64,000 bases of DNA from Acidovorax radicis N35 (GCF_000204195.1 NZ_AFBG01000022.1:1-64000); one strand, 5' to 3'. Shown: positions 44,946-55,869, counted from the stretch's first letter. The notes: generated by a model not told the origin, from the sequence alone. Translations and numbers: made by a program.

Positions 44946-46640
44946 TCAAACCGCTGCACGAACGAGCTGAAACTGCCCCATGGCACCGGCCAGGCGGTGT
45001 GCCTGGTCCTTGAGGCTCTGGGCCGCGGCAGCGCCCTCCTCTACCAGCGCGGCGTTCTGTTGCGTCATGTGGTCGAGTTGGTCCACGGCCTGGCTCACCT
45101 GGCCGATCTGCGTGCTCTGTTCGCTGCTGGCCTCGTTGATCTCGGACATCAACGTGGTCACGCGCTCCACGCTCTGCACGATGTCGCCCATGGTGGAGCC
45201 TGCCGTCACCACCAGCCTGGCGCCGTCGCTCACCTTCTCGACGCTGGTGGAGATCAGCGCCTTGATCTCGCGCGCCGCGTTGGCGCTGCGCCCGGCCAGG
45301 CCCCGCACCTCGCTGGCCACCACCGCAAAACCACGCCCCTGTTCGCCCGCGCGGGCAGCCTCGACGGCCGCATTGAGCGCCAGGATGTTGGTCTGGAACG
45401 CAATGCCATCGATGATGCCCACGATATCGGCAATTTTCTTGCTGCTGGCGTTGATCTCTTCCATGGTCTTCACCACCTGGCTGACCACCTCGCCGCCCTT
45501 GCTGGCCACTTGTGTGGCATTCAGGGCCAGCGCATTGGCCTGGCGCGTGCTGTCCGCATTGGCCGCCACCATCTGTGCTAGCTGGGCAATGCTCGCCGCC
45601 GTCTGCTGCAGGTTGCTGGCGGCATGTTCGGTGCGTGCGCTCAGGTCGGTGTTGCCCGCCGCCACCTCGGAACTGGCCACGTGGATGGACTCCCCCGAGT
45701 CACGCACCTCGGTCACAACGTAGTGCAGGGACTCGACCATCTTGTCCAGCGCCGTGAGCAACTGGCCGATTTCATCGGTGCGCTGCGTCTGCATGCGCAC
45801 GGTCAGGTCGCCATGTGCCACCAGGTCCGCAGCCTCGCAGGCCTGGCGCAGCGGCAGCACGATGGAGCGCCGCAATAGCCAGCCAAACAGCGCCGACAGC
45901 CCCACCACCACCAGCACCGCGATGGCACTGATCCACTGTGCGCGCGAGGCGTCGCTGATCATGGCGTCCGCCGCCTGGAGGGACGCCTGCTCGGACGCCC
46001 CGAGCAACTGATCAATGGCCCGCAGGTATTGCGTCAGTGCGGCGGCGTGGTCCTGCAGCTCCTTCTGGCTGATGATCTTGGCCTCCAGGGCGTTCTGCAC
46101 CAGGGCGTCGCGCAGCGCCGCGTATTGCTGCCGCTGCGCCTGGGCCTCGGCCCACAGGGGTTTGGTGTGCTCGGCTGTGGATGCACCTGCCAAAGCCTCT
46201 TCGATGCGCTTGCGCATCGCGTCTTCGGTCGCCAGTTGCTTGCGGATCTCTGCCACCAGGGGAAATACGTCGGAGGACACCGTGGTGCGCAACGCAATCT
46301 GGCCAATGGTGACCGACTGCGTCTTCCAGTCGCGCACCGAGCGTTCAATGGGCAGTTGCTCGCTGGCAAGCAACGTGGCCTGGCGGCGGGTGCCCTCGCC
46401 GGTCATCCACGTCATCGCTCCCAGCAGTGCCACGGCGCAGCCCAGCAGGCCAAAGCTGGCCGCAAGCTTCTGCCCCACGCTCAGGTTGCGTCGGCCACCA
46501 GCGGGCGCAGCCTCTGCCGATGCAGGGCCGGAGCGGGAAGCGCCTGCAGGCGCATCCGACGCAGAGGTGCCGCTCGCCGTGGGGGCCGTACGCGGCTGCG
46601 CGTACCGTTCGGCATGGGAAGTGGCTGGCAGATAGTTCAT
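44946..46640 (-). CDS. methyl-accepting chemotaxis protein
   Basis: This 564-residue receptor has an Ala/Pro-rich cytoplasmic N-terminus of about 50 residues, then TM1 (QKLAASFGLLGCAVALLGAM) and a periplasmic four-helix-type sensor of about 160 residues. TM2 (ISAIAVLVVVGLSALFGWLL), HAMP and the coiled-coil signalling domain follow, with the hairpin tip IVGIIDGIAFQTNILALNAAVEAARAGEQGRGFAVVA. The start at ATG 46640 follows CAGGAGAAATTC. It lacks a C-terminal CheR-binding pentapeptide. The ligand is unknown. Confidence 0.96.
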   Translation of the reverse strand: MNYLPATSHAERYAQPRTAPTASGTSASDAPAGASRSGPASAEAAPAGGRRNLSVGQKLAASFGLLGCAVALLGAMTWMTGEGTRRQATLLASEQLPIERSVRDWKTQSVTIGQIALRTTVSSDVFPLVAEIRKQLATEDAMRKRIEEALAGASTAEHTKPLWAEAQAQRQQYAALRDALVQNALEAKIISQKELQDHAAALTQYLRAIDQLLGASEQASLQAADAMISDASRAQWISAIAVLVVVGLSALFGWLLRRSIVLPLRQACEAADLVAHGDLTVRMQTQRTDEIGQLLTALDKMVESLHYVVTEVRDSGESIHVASSEVAAGNTDLSARTEHAASNLQQTAASIAQLAQMVAANADSTRQANALALNATQVASKGGEVVSQVVKTMEEINASSKKIADIVGIIDGIAFQTNILALNAAVEAARAGEQGRGFAVVASEVRGLAGRSANAAREIKALISTSVEKVSDGARLVVTAGSTMGDIVQSVERVTTLMSEINEASSEQSTQIGQVSQAVDQLDHMTQQNAALVEEGAAAAQSLKDQAHRLAGAMGQFQLVRAAV

Positions 46641-46715
46641 GAATTTCTCCTGGTTGCATCCCACTGCCCGCAAAGCAGCATGGGAAAGAACGCAAACGCC
46701 GTGCCACTGAGCAGG

Positions 46716-46738
46716 GCCGGAGGCAACGCGCCTCCGGC
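46716..46738 (-). terminator. hairpin after the 5-oxoprolinase gene
   Basis: A perfect nine-base stem (GCCGGAGGC / GCCTCCGGC) with a five-base loop lies eight bases past the stop codon on the minus strand. No T-run follows, so it is a weak or RNA-stabilising terminator. Confidence 0.5.
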
Positions 46739-46745
46739 TTGCGTG

Positions 46746-49700
46746 TCAATGCACGGTGCACTCTTCGCCGTAGCCGCCACCACCGGGGGTCGATATCTCG
46801 AACACATCGCCGGGCTCCATCAGTGCCGCACCGATATGGCCCAGTTCTTCCACCTGGCCGTTGGCACGCAGCACACGGTTGGCGCCGGGCCGGCCGGGTT
46901 GGCCGCCTGCCATGCCAAAGGCGGGGTTAAGCCGGCCGTTGGAAAGGATGCTGGCCGTCATCGCCTCCAGAAAGCGCACGCGCCGCACGCCGCCATCGCC
47001 ACCCGCCCAGCGGCCTGCCCCGCCAGAACCGCGCTGGATCTCGTAGCTGTCGAGCACCACGGGGAAGCGGAACTCCAGCACCTCGGGGTCGGTCAGGCGC
47101 GAATTGGTCATGTGCGTCTGGACCACGCTGGTGCCGTCAAACCCGCGCACCGTGCGGCCTGAAGCATCGAACACCGCACCCGCACCGCTGCCGCCGGCAA
47201 TGGTTTCGTAGTACTGGTACTGCGCATTGCCAAAGGTGAAGTTGTTCATGGTGGGCTGGCTGCCCGCCATCACGCCCAAGGCGCCGAACAGCGCATTGGT
47301 GATGCAGGTAGAGGTCTCGACGTTGCCCGCCACCACCGACGCCGGCGGATTCGGGTTGAGCATGGAGCCCTGCGGGATGATCACCTGCAGAGGTTTCAGG
47401 CACCCGGCGTTCAGCGGAATGTCGTCGTCCACCAGCGTACGGAACACGTACAGCACCGCGGCCATGCACACCGCACGCGGCGCGTTGAAGTTGTTGGTCT
47501 GCTGCGCGCTGGTGCCCGCAAAGTCGATCACCGCGCTGCGCTCGGCCACGTTGACCTTGACCGACACGCTGATCTGCGCGCCGTTGTCCAGCGGCAGGGT
47601 GAACTGCCCGTCCTTGAGCTGCGTGATCACGCGGCGCACGGACTCTTCAGCGTTGTCCTGCACATGGCGCATGTAGGCCTGCACGACATCCAGGCTGAAC
47701 TGGTCCACCATCTTCGAGAGTTCCTGCACGCCTTTTTCGTTGGCGGCGATTTGCGCACGCAGGTCGGCCAGGTTCTGCTGGGGGTTGCGGCTGGGATACG
47801 ACGTGGTGCCGCCGCCCGTCGTCAGCAGGCTGCGCACTTCTTCTTCCAGGAAGATGCCCCGGTCCACCAGCTTCACGTTGTTGATCTGCACACCCTCTTC
47901 GTCGATGCGCGTGGAGAACGGTGGCATCGAGCCCGGCGTGGTGCCGCCGATGTCGGCATGGTGGCCCCGGCTGCCCACATAGAACGTGGGCTCGGAGCCC
48001 TCGGCCACGTACACCGGGGTGATCACCGTCACATCGGGCAGATGGGTGCCACCGTGGTACGGGTCGTTGAGCATGTACACATCACCCGGGTGCATCTTGC
48101 CCGCGTTCTCGCGGATCACGGTCTTGATGCTCTCGCCCATGGAGCCCAGGTGCACGGGCATGTGCGGCGCGTTGGCAATCAGGTTGCCGGTGGCATCGAA
48201 CAGCGCGCAGCTGAAGTCCAGGCGCTCCTTGATGTTCACCGAGTACGCCGTGTTCTGCAGCTGCAGGCCCATCTGCTCGGCGATGTTCATGAACAGGTTG
48301 TTGAACACCTCCAGAAGCACCGGGTCCACCGTGGTGCCGGCCGCGTACTGCACCTTGCGGGCCGTGACGCGGTCCAGCACCAGGTGATCCAGGTCGGTCA
48401 GGCGGGCGGACCAGCCGGGCTCCACCACCGTGGTGGTGTTCTTCTCGGCAATGATGGCCGGACCGGGAATCACATCGCCGGGGTGCAGGTCTTCGCGCAC
48501 CACCAGCGCGGCGTCGTGCCACTCGCTGCCCGAGTACATCTTCACCGTTTCGCGCAGCGGGTGCTTGCGGTGCGGGTGCACCGCCAGGCGCGGCTCTGCA
48601 GGAGCGTCGCCTGCAATCATGGCCTCCACCGAGACGGCCTCCACCACCAGCCCTTTGCCCGCCATCAGGAAGGCAAAGCGCTGGCGGTAGGCCGTCTCAA
48701 AGGCGGACTGGATGCTGGCCATGTCGCCAAATGGCACCACCAGGGCTGAATCGGTGCCTTCGTAGCGCACATGCACGTTGTGGCGCACCTGCACCGGGTT
48801 GACGCTGACCTGCTGGCGCTCCAGCTCGGCCTGGGCTGCGGAGCCCAGGGTGTCCAGGCGTTCGGCAATCAGCGGCAGCGACGCGGTGGCCAGCGGCATC
48901 TCCACCGCTTGCTCGCGAATCACGGTCTGGTCGGCAAGGCCCATGCCGTAAGCGCTCAACACCCCGGCCAGCGGATGGACGAACACACGGGTCATGCCGA
49001 GGGCATCGGCCACCAGGCAGGCGTGCTGGCCACCCGCACCACCAAAACACTGCAGGGTGTAGCGCGTCACGTCGTAGCCCCGCGCCACGCTGATTTTCTT
49101 GATGGCATTGGCCATCTGCTGGACGGCAATCTGGATGAAACCCTCGGCCACTTCTTCGGGTTTGCGCTGGGTCTGGGCGGCGATGGCTTCAAACCGCGCG
49201 CGCACTGCGTCGGCATCCAGTGTTTCGTTGGCTGCAGGGCCAAACACGCTGGGGAAGTAACGTGGCTGCACCTTGCCCACCATCACATTGGCATCGGTCA
49301 CAGCCAGTGGCCCCCCCCGGCGGTAGCTCACCGGCCCCGGGTTGGCACCCGCACTTTCAGGGCCTACGCGAAAACGGGCACCGTCATAGGCCAGCACCGA
49401 GCCGCCGCCAGCGGCCACCGTGTGGATGCTCATCATGGGCGCACGCATGCGCACACCCGCCACATGGGTCTCGAACTCACGCTCGAACGCACCGGCGTAG
49501 TGGCTCACGTCGGTGGACGTGCCGCCCATGTCAAAGCCGATGACTTTTTCGTGCCCCGCCAGCCCTGCAGTCCGCGCCATGCCCACAATGCCGCCCGCGG
49601 GTCCGGACAGAATCGCGTCCTTGCCCTGAAACGTTCCGGCATCGGTGAGCCCACCCGACGATTGCATGAAGAACAGCTTCACGCCCGGCATCTCGCTGGC

Positions 49701-50402
49701 CACCTGCTCCACATAGCGGCGCAAGATGGGCGACAGGTAGGCATCCACCACTGTCGTGTCGCCCCGGCTCACGAATTTCATCATGGGGCTGGTTTCGTGC
49801 GAGGTGCTGATCTGCGTGAAGCCCACTTCCCGGGCAATGCGCTGGGCAGCCTGCTCGTGTTGGGTGTAGCGGTAGCCGTGCATGAAAACGACGGCCACGC
49901 TGCGCAGCCCACGCGCGTAAGCCGCCAGCAGGTCACCCCGCAGGCTGGGCTCGTCCAGTGCCTGCAACACGTCGCCATGGGCGCCCACACGTTCGCGCGC
50001 TTCGATCACCTCGGTGTACAGAAGCTCGGGCAACTGGATATGGCGGTCGAACAGGCGTGGGCGGTTCTGGTAGGCAATGCGAAGTGCATCGCGAAAACCG
50101 CGCGTGGTCACCAGCAGTGTGGGCTCGCCCTTGCGCTCCAGCAGCGCATTCGTGGCCACGGTGGTGCCCATCTTCACGCATTCCACCAGCGCGGGTGTAA
50201 CAGGCTCACCGGGTTTGAGACCCAGCAGGTGGCGGATGCCCGCCACGGCGGCATCCTTGTACTGCTCAGGGTTTTCCGACAGCAGCTTGTGGGTGGTCAG
50301 CGAGCCATCGGGTCGCTTGGCCACGATGTCGGTGAATGTACCCCCACGGTCAATCCAGAACTGCCAGCGGGGGATGTGGATGGAGGGTGCAAGTTGGGTC
50401 AT
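46746..50402 (-). CDS. 5-oxoprolinase / hydantoinase A-B fusion
   Basis: This 1218-residue protein fuses a HyuA-like ATPase half ([15 protein letters not shown] near residue 17, [33 protein letters not shown]) with a HyuB-like half (from about 690: [58 protein letters not shown]). Length and order match ATP-dependent 5-oxoprolinase (OPLAH-type), which opens 5-oxoproline to glutamate. It is the last gene of the operon that begins with D-glutamate cyclase, supporting this over hydantoin or acetone carboxylase roles. The ATG at 50402 replaces a longer frame that overlaps the upstream gene. Confidence 0.93.
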   Translation of the reverse strand: MTQLAPSIHIPRWQFWIDRGGTFTDIVAKRPDGSLTTHKLLSENPEQYKDAAVAGIRHLLGLKPGEPVTPALVECVKMGTTVATNALLERKGEPTLLVTTRGFRDALRIAYQNRPRLFDRHIQLPELLYTEVIEARERVGAHGDVLQALDEPSLRGDLLAAYARGLRSVAVVFMHGYRYTQHEQAAQRIAREVGFTQISTSHETSPMMKFVSRGDTTVVDAYLSPILRRYVEQVASEMPGVKLFFMQSSGGLTDAGTFQGKDAILSGPAGGIVGMARTAGLAGHEKVIGFDMGGTSTDVSHYAGAFEREFETHVAGVRMRAPMMSIHTVAAGGGSVLAYDGARFRVGPESAGANPGPVSYRRGGPLAVTDANVMVGKVQPRYFPSVFGPAANETLDADAVRARFEAIAAQTQRKPEEVAEGFIQIAVQQMANAIKKISVARGYDVTRYTLQCFGGAGGQHACLVADALGMTRVFVHPLAGVLSAYGMGLADQTVIREQAVEMPLATASLPLIAERLDTLGSAAQAELERQQVSVNPVQVRHNVHVRYEGTDSALVVPFGDMASIQSAFETAYRQRFAFLMAGKGLVVEAVSVEAMIAGDAPAEPRLAVHPHRKHPLRETVKMYSGSEWHDAALVVREDLHPGDVIPGPAIIAEKNTTTVVEPGWSARLTDLDHLVLDRVTARKVQYAAGTTVDPVLLEVFNNLFMNIAEQMGLQLQNTAYSVNIKERLDFSCALFDATGNLIANAPHMPVHLGSMGESIKTVIRENAGKMHPGDVYMLNDPYHGGTHLPDVTVITPVYVAEGSEPTFYVGSRGHHADIGGTTPGSMPPFSTRIDEEGVQINNVKLVDRGIFLEEEVRSLLTTGGGTTSYPSRNPQQNLADLRAQIAANEKGVQELSKMVDQFSLDVVQAYMRHVQDNAEESVRRVITQLKDGQFTLPLDNGAQISVSVKVNVAERSAVIDFAGTSAQQTNNFNAPRAVCMAAVLYVFRTLVDDDIPLNAGCLKPLQVIIPQGSMLNPNPPASVVAGNVETSTCITNALFGALGVMAGSQPTMNNFTFGNAQYQYYETIAGGSGAGAVFDASGRTVRGFDGTSVVQTHMTNSRLTDPEVLEFRFPVVLDSYEIQRGSGGAGRWAGGDGGVRRVRFLEAMTASILSNGRLNPAFGMAGGQPGRPGANRVLRANGQVEELGHIGAALMEPGDVFEISTPGGGGYGEECTVH

Positions 50403-50448
50403 GGTGTGATGGTTTGCAAAGGTGAAAAGAAAGTGTTCGGTGCGCCGC

Positions 50449-51018
50449 TCAGGCGGCCAGGGCCAGGGAGGAAGGGGCCAAAACCGGTGTTCGGGCCAAC
50501 GCCTCCAGCACCGCATGCACCGAAGGGATGGAAGGTGCCGTCGCTATCGCCCGGTCTGTATCGCACCAGGGGCGGTCCAGCGCCGCGATCCAGGGCATCA
50601 CGACATGGATGTCCGAGGGCGGCAGGGTTTGCATGCTGTCCACCACGATGCTCAGCTCCTGCGCCAGGCGCGTACCCGGCGCAAAGCGCCAGTGGTACTG
50701 GCCGCAACCCAGGCGCACGGCGCGGCTGTCTTTTTCTGTCATGGCCACGAGCCATGGGCAGTGAAACTCCGAGCACGCGGGATCCGGAGGATCGGCGAGG
50801 CAGAAGCTGTAGACGTTTTCATAGGTGCGGCCAAAGTGGCGCACCAGGGTTTCGGCAATGGCGTCGCGGCCGTGGGCCAGGGGCGGAAAACCCATGTCGC
50901 CCTGCCGCACATCCATGCGCAACAGTGCGCCGCCAGCGAAGGCCCGCTCCATCAGGTGGGGCCGGTTGCCATCCTTGGCCAGCAGATACATCTCGATGGT
51001 GTCTGAAGGGGTTTGCAT
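50449..51018 (-). CDS. NTF2/SnoaL-like protein of unknown function
   Basis: This 189-residue protein contains no recognisable signal peptide or membrane segment. Its first 120 residues ([19 protein letters not shown], then [24 protein letters not shown] and GQYHWRF) resemble the cone-shaped NTF2/SnoaL fold that binds small hydrophobic or acidic ligands. A helical Ala/Pro-rich tail follows. It is translated after CAAGGAATCACC between the second TRAP receptor and the 5-oxoprolinase, so it belongs to the same operon. An isomerase, racemase-like or accessory role is possible but unproven. Confidence 0.7.
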   Translation of the reverse strand: MQTPSDTIEMYLLAKDGNRPHLMERAFAGGALLRMDVRQGDMGFPPLAHGRDAIAETLVRHFGRTYENVYSFCLADPPDPACSEFHCPWLVAMTEKDSRAVRLGCGQYHWRFAPGTRLAQELSIVVDSMQTLPPSDIHVVMPWIAALDRPWCDTDRAIATAPSIPSVHAVLEALARTPVLAPSSLALAA

Positions 51019-51069
51019 GGTGATTCCTTGGTGATTGCCGTGTGCTTGCTGGGTGATTCCTGCGACGAC

Positions 51070-52035
51070 CTAGCGCTGCGTGTAGTACGGGATGAAGAGC
51101 TGGTTGGCCTCGCTCCCCACGGACCGCACCCATTCGCGGGAAAACCGCTCGCCCAGGCGTTTGAGCTCGGTGTCAAGCACGGCCGAGGGGGGTTCGACCT
51201 TGATGCCCTTGCGCTGCAGCTCGGTCACCGATTCCTCGGCCACCGCAGCGCTCATCGCCCACCCCCGTTTTTCGGCCTCGGCCGCAGCCTGACTGACGGC
51301 CTGGCGTACCGGGGCGGGCAGTGCATCAAACGCCTGCTGGTTCACAAAGACGATGTTCTTGGGGAACCAGGCGTTGATGCCGTAGTACTGCTTGATCTGG
51401 CCCCAGACCTGGTTTTCCACGCCAGTCAGGGCCGAGGTGATCATCGAGTCCAGCTTTCCGGCCGCCAAGGCCTGGTTGACCTCGACCATGGGCACATCCA
51501 CCGGCGTGGCACCGAGCAACTCGGCAATGCGCACCGTGCCCGGGTTGTAGGTGCGCATGCGGGTGCCCTTGAAATCCACCGACGAACGCACCGAGGCCGT
51601 GGTGAACAGCCCCTGCGGGGGCCAGGGCACGGCATACAGTGCCTTGAGCCCCTTGCGCGCCATGTGCGCTTCGATCAGCGGACGCTGCACGTCCCACATG
51701 CGCCGCGCGTCGGCATAGCTGCGCACCACAAAAGGCACGGAATCGGCCCCAGCCAGGGGAATTTCGCGCACCAGGCTGGTCATGATGGTCTCCCCCGCCT
51801 GGGCCTTGCCGTCCTGCACCGCCTGCGGGATTTCCCCCAGCTTGAACAAGGCATTGTTGGCATGCACCTCGATGCGCAGTGCGCCTGCCGAAGCACGCTC
51901 CACATCCTGCGCAAACTGGACAACGTTGCGCGTATGGAACGACTCGGCACGGTAGCCCGTGGCCAGCTTCCACTGGGTCTGGGCGTGCACCACCGGGGCC
52001 ACGGCAAGCGCGGCCAACAAGACCATGTTCTTCAT
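51070..52035 (-). CDS. TRAP transporter solute receptor DctP (2)
   Basis: This 321-residue periplasmic TRAP receptor has signal peptide MKNMVLLAALAVAPVVHA. The mature motifs are WKLATGYRAESFHTRNVVQFAQDVE, GTRMRTYNPGTVRIAELLGATPVDVPMVEVNQAL and WFPKNIVFVNQQAFDALPAPV, with the arginine that contacts carboxylate ligands in TRMRTY. It is paralogous to the receptor at 54049. Having two DctP genes around one DctQM pair suggests two ligands sharing a channel. The start follows CAGGAGCTTGCC. Confidence 0.95.
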   Translation of the reverse strand: MKNMVLLAALAVAPVVHAQTQWKLATGYRAESFHTRNVVQFAQDVERASAGALRIEVHANNALFKLGEIPQAVQDGKAQAGETIMTSLVREIPLAGADSVPFVVRSYADARRMWDVQRPLIEAHMARKGLKALYAVPWPPQGLFTTASVRSSVDFKGTRMRTYNPGTVRIAELLGATPVDVPMVEVNQALAAGKLDSMITSALTGVENQVWGQIKQYYGINAWFPKNIVFVNQQAFDALPAPVRQAVSQAAAEAEKRGWAMSAAVAEESVTELQRKGIKVEPPSAVLDTELKRLGERFSREWVRSVGSEANQLFIPYYTQR

Positions 52036-52116
52036 GGCAAGCTCCTGAAGGGGGGGAAGTGGACGCCAGCGCAGACCGGGTGCGCTGGAGGACACAGTGA
52101 AAAGCCGGGTGGCTGG

Positions 52117-53427
52117 CTACTTCGACTGCCCCATGACAAGGTCAGGGACGATGGTGACGATCTGCGGGAAGGCCGTGATCAGGCCGATGCAGACCACCAG
52201 GCACAGGAAGAACGGTATGGCCGCCTTGGCAATGAGGTTGCTGTCCTTGCCTGTCATGTTCTGCAGCACGAAGAGGTTGAAGCCCACAGGTGGCGTGACC
52301 TCGGCGATCTCCACCAGCAGGATCACGAAGATGCCAAACCAGATGAGATCAAAACCCGCCTTTTCGATCATGGGCATGACCACGGCAGCGGTCAGCACGA
52401 TCATGCTGATGCCATCCAGCGCGGTGCCCAGGACCAGGTACACCCCCACCAGGCAGGCAATCAGCGCATAGGGCGACAGGTGCATGGAGTCCACCCATTC
52501 GGCCAGCTCGCGTGGGATGCCGGTAAAAGCCATGGTCTTGGTCAAGAAGGCAGCACCCGCCAGGATGAACATGATCATGCAGCTGGTGCGGGCCGAGCCC
52601 GCCAGGCCTTCCTTGAAGTTCTGCCAGGTCAGGGCCTTGCACCATGCGGCCAGGGCCAGTGCCCCCACCACGCCATACGCGGCACATTCCGTGGCCGTCG
52701 CCCACCCGGCCACCAAAGACCAGCAGATGAACACGATCAGCAGCGCGCAGGGAATCAGGTTGCGCGAAAGATGCAGCTTTTCGCGGAACGTGGTGGGTGG
52801 TTCGTCCGCAGGCATGCGTTCCTTGTTGCGCACCGACCACCAGGCGATGTAGCCGGAGAACAGCAGCATCAGCAGCAGCCCTGGCAGAAAGCCTGCCAGG
52901 AAGATGCGAATGATGGAGGCATCGGCCGCCACCGCATACACCACCATGGTGATGGACGGGGGAATCAGGATGCCCAGGGTACCTGCGGTGGCCAGCGAAC
53001 CGATGGCGATGCTCTCGTCGTAGCCACGTTTTTTGAGCGCAGGCAGCGAGACCTTGGCAATGGTGGCGCAAGTGGCCGCCGACGATCCCGAGACTGAGCC
53101 GAAAATGCCGCAGCCCAGGATGGTGGTATGGAACAGCCGCCCGGGCACTTTGCCCAGCCAGGGGGCCAGCCCCGTGAACATGTCTTCACTCAAGCGGGTG
53201 CGGAACAGGATTTCACCCATCCAGATGAACAAGGGCAGCGCGGCCAGTTCCCAGCTGGCATTGCTCTCCCAAAACGCGGAGAAGAGGTTCAAGCCGGGCT
53301 GGCTGTTGGTGAAGTAGGCCTGGCCGACCCATCCGCAGATGGCCAGCGTCATGGCGATCCAGACACCGCCGGACAGCATGAGGAGCATGAGCAGCAGCAG
53401 GAAAGCGCCGATGGAAAGAATGTCCAT
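52117..53427 (-). CDS. TRAP transporter large permease DctM
   Basis: This 436-residue integral membrane protein has about twelve hydrophobic segments and TRAP-M landmarks: WKIGEILFRTRLSEDM-like region GEILFRTRLSEDMFTGLAPWLGKV, GSVSGSSAATCATIAKVSLPALKKRGYD and TAGTLGILIPPSITMVVYA. A C-terminal half with TPPVGFNLFVLQNMTGKD follows. It is the sodium-coupled channel subunit. The start follows TAAGGAGCATCACC. It lies 11 bases after the DctQ stop. Confidence 0.96.
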   Translation of the reverse strand: MDILSIGAFLLLLMLLMLSGGVWIAMTLAICGWVGQAYFTNSQPGLNLFSAFWESNASWELAALPLFIWMGEILFRTRLSEDMFTGLAPWLGKVPGRLFHTTILGCGIFGSVSGSSAATCATIAKVSLPALKKRGYDESIAIGSLATAGTLGILIPPSITMVVYAVAADASIIRIFLAGFLPGLLLMLLFSGYIAWWSVRNKERMPADEPPTTFREKLHLSRNLIPCALLIVFICWSLVAGWATATECAAYGVVGALALAAWCKALTWQNFKEGLAGSARTSCMIMFILAGAAFLTKTMAFTGIPRELAEWVDSMHLSPYALIACLVGVYLVLGTALDGISMIVLTAAVVMPMIEKAGFDLIWFGIFVILLVEIAEVTPPVGFNLFVLQNMTGKDSNLIAKAAIPFFLCLVVCIGLITAFPQIVTIVPDLVMGQSK

Positions 53428-53438
53428 GGTGATGCTCC

Positions 53439-54047
53439 TTAAAGGTCCGAAGAAAAGTCACCCTTGGCGTGGCGCTCTTCCACCAGCCGCACAAAGGTAG
53501 GAATGCCGCCCCGCACCACGATCCACCATTCATCGATGACAGCCACGAAGAACAGCAGGGAGCCCAAGGCAAAGCTCAGTTGCGGGATCCAGATGGGGAT
53601 CGCCCACAGCCCCTGGGCCAGTTCATGGAACTGCCAACTCTCATAGGTGAAGATGCAGGCCCACCAGGTCAGGTAGCCGATGGCCAGCGCCGCGATGCTC
53701 AGGCAGGCCACTTCGTATTTGCGGCGCATGCCGGGCGAGAGCTTTTCCAGCACCAGCGTCACGCGCACGAAATCGCCGTGCTTGAAGGCATGCGCCATGG
53801 TGAGAAAAGCCGCCGCCGCGCACAGCCAGGCCACCACGTCGTTGATGGCGCCAGTGGGAAACCCGAACTGGCGCCCCAGGGACTGCACCACCATCAGTAC
53901 GCAGATGACCGCAATGCAGGCGGCACCCACGCCACCGGCGGCAAGGTAGGCACCGTCCAGCATGCGCCGCAGCAGGTGCCGCGGCATCTTCACCGTGGCG
54001 GCATCGCCCACGGCCAAAGGGGTTTGAGACAGGATAGACACGTCCAT
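53439..54047 (-). CDS. TRAP transporter small permease DctQ
   Basis: This 202-residue protein has four hydrophobic segments: YLAAGGVGAACIAVICVLMVVQSLG; AINDVVAWLCAAAAFLTMA; ACLSIAALAIGYLTWWACIF; and IPIWIPQLSFALGSLLFFVAVI. HAFKHGDFVRVTLVLEKLS is a DctQ hallmark. It pairs with DctM. The start at ATG 54047 immediately follows the DctP stop (54049-54051), and a 14-residue upstream extension is rejected. Confidence 0.93.
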   Translation of the reverse strand: MDVSILSQTPLAVGDAATVKMPRHLLRRMLDGAYLAAGGVGAACIAVICVLMVVQSLGRQFGFPTGAINDVVAWLCAAAAFLTMAHAFKHGDFVRVTLVLEKLSPGMRRKYEVACLSIAALAIGYLTWWACIFTYESWQFHELAQGLWAIPIWIPQLSFALGSLLFFVAVIDEWWIVVRGGIPTFVRLVEERHAKGDFSSDL

Positions 54048-54048
54048 C

Positions 54049-55014
54049 TCACTTCTTGTTGTAGGCGTCGATGACAGCCTTGCCGTCATCGCCAGCGGTC
54101 TTGATCCAGTCTGCGGTCATGCGCTCACCGACGGCCTTGAGCTCTGCCTTCAGGCTCGTGGCGCTCACATCCACCTGCATGCCCTTGGCTGCCAGTTCCT
54201 TCAGATATTCCTGGTCTTTCTTCTCGCTCATGGCCCAACCCCGTTGTTCAGCCACGGCAGCCTGGGCCAGCAGGGATTCCTGGGTCGGCTTGTCCAGCGC
54301 GTCGAACGCCTTCTGGTTCACCACCACGGCATTGCGGGGCAGCCAGGCAGCCACACCGTAGAAGTACTTCACGGTCTCATACAGCTTGCTGTCCACACCA
54401 CTGGCGCTGGAGGTGAGGAAGTTGTCCACCGTGCCCGTGGCCAATGCTGCGGACAGCTCCGCCAGCTGGATGGTGACGGGCTGCGCACCCACCGCCGTGG
54501 CGATGTACGAGGTGGCTGGGTTGTAGGCACGCATCTTGGTGCCCTTGAGATCTTTTAACGCCGTGACGGGCTTGACCGAGTACAGACTCTGTGCAGGCCA
54601 TGGCACGGTGTACAAAAGCTTCATGCCCTGTGCACCCAGCGTCTTGACCAGCAGCGGGCGCGAGGCCTGGTCCAGGCGCTTGGAGTCCGCATAGCTCGTC
54701 GCCAGGAACGGAATGGAGTCCACACCGTAGACGGGCGCCTCATTGGCAGCGCCCGACAAAATGAACTCACCCAAAGCCACCTGGCCGGACTGCACCGTGC
54801 GCTTGATCTCGTTGGCCTTGAACAGCGAGGCATTGGGATGCACCGCGATCTTGAGCTTGCCCCCCGTCGCCTTGTCCACGTCCTGCACGAACTGCTGCAG
54901 GTTCTGCACCTGGAAGGTGTTCACGGCATAGCCGGACGGCAGATCCCACTTGACCTGGGCCTGCGAGAGTCCCGCCAAGGCAACGGCGCAGAGACCAAAA
55001 GTAATTTTTTTCAT
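54049..55014 (-). CDS. TRAP transporter solute receptor DctP (1)
   Basis: This 321-residue periplasmic receptor has signal peptide MKKITFGLCAVALAGLSQAQ. The mature motifs are WDLPSGYAVNTFQVQNLQQFVQDVDKATGGKLKIAVHPNASLFK, GTKMRAYNPATSYIATAVGAQPVTIQLAELSAALATG and WLPRNAVVVNQKAFDAL. It has the same length as the receptor at 51070 but is clearly diverged. The start follows AAGGAGCTACCCC, 15 bases after the D-glutamate cyclase stop. Confidence 0.95.
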   Translation of the reverse strand: MKKITFGLCAVALAGLSQAQVKWDLPSGYAVNTFQVQNLQQFVQDVDKATGGKLKIAVHPNASLFKANEIKRTVQSGQVALGEFILSGAANEAPVYGVDSIPFLATSYADSKRLDQASRPLLVKTLGAQGMKLLYTVPWPAQSLYSVKPVTALKDLKGTKMRAYNPATSYIATAVGAQPVTIQLAELSAALATGTVDNFLTSSASGVDSKLYETVKYFYGVAAWLPRNAVVVNQKAFDALDKPTQESLLAQAAVAEQRGWAMSEKKDQEYLKELAAKGMQVDVSATSLKAELKAVGERMTADWIKTAGDDGKAVIDAYNKK

Positions 55015-55029
55015 GGGGTAGCTCCTTGT

Positions 55030-55869
55030 TTAAAAACTGGCAAGTTGGTGGTTGAGAAGGTCTGTGACCAGCATGCAACCCGGCGCATGCGTGATGCAGA
55101 ACGCGGGCTGGGCGTTCAAGATGGCCGATTGCGGTGTCACGCCGCAGGCCCAGAAAACAGGGATCTCACCGGGCATCAGCGCTACGGCGTCCCCGTAGTC
55201 GGGATGGGCCAGATCGGCGATGCCGATCAGGGCGGGGTCACCGATATGCACAGGGGCTCCATGCACATTGGGAAAACGCGAGGTGACTTGCACGGCACGG
55301 ATCACCTCCGCGGCGGGCATGGGACGCATGGTGACCACCATGGCACCGCCGAAGGGGCCGGCGGGCTCGGTCTGCAGGTTGGTGCGGAACATGGCCACGT
55401 TCTTGCCTTCGTCAATGTGGCGCAGGCGGATGCCTGCTTCGATCAACGCCGATTCGAACGAGAACGAGCAGCCGAGAATGAAGGTGACCAGGTCCGGCCG
55501 CCAGAGGCTGGCAATGTCCGCCACCTCCTCCGACATTTCACCGTGGCGCCAAACACGGTACAGCGGCACATCGCTGCGGATGTCGATGCCTTTGCCCAGC
55601 GAAGGCAGGGCGAACTGGCCAGGCTCGCTGACCGCCAGCACGGGGCATGGCTTGGGGTTGCGTTGGCAGAACCGCAGGAAGTCACTGGCAAGCACCTCGG
55701 GCAGGATGACCACGTTGCCTTGAACATGGCCGTCTGCGAGACCGCTGGTGTGCGATGTCCACAGTCCTTTGCGGATGGTGTCGCGGACATGGTTCGGGTT
55801 GCTGGTGCCCTCAGGGCCAAACACCGCGAGCGAATTTTCTTGAGCTAAGTCCACCGTATTTCCTTGCAT
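55030..55869 (-). CDS. D-glutamate cyclase / DUF1445 (YcsI-like) protein
   Basis: This 279-residue protein matches DUF1445 throughout: [100 protein letters not shown] and [13 protein letters not shown]. The mammalian homologous domain converts D-glutamate to 5-oxo-D-proline, and Bacillus ycsI lies in the 5-oxoproline operon. Here it heads an operon ending in 5-oxoprolinase. The start at 55869 has only a weak ribosome-binding site. Annotation as a hydro-lyase exists for this family but has little support. Confidence 0.9.
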   Translation of the reverse strand: MQGNTVDLAQENSLAVFGPEGTSNPNHVRDTIRKGLWTSHTSGLADGHVQGNVVILPEVLASDFLRFCQRNPKPCPVLAVSEPGQFALPSLGKGIDIRSDVPLYRVWRHGEMSEEVADIASLWRPDLVTFILGCSFSFESALIEAGIRLRHIDEGKNVAMFRTNLQTEPAGPFGGAMVVTMRPMPAAEVIRAVQVTSRFPNVHGAPVHIGDPALIGIADLAHPDYGDAVALMPGEIPVFWACGVTPQSAILNAQPAFCITHAPGCMLVTDLLNHQLASF

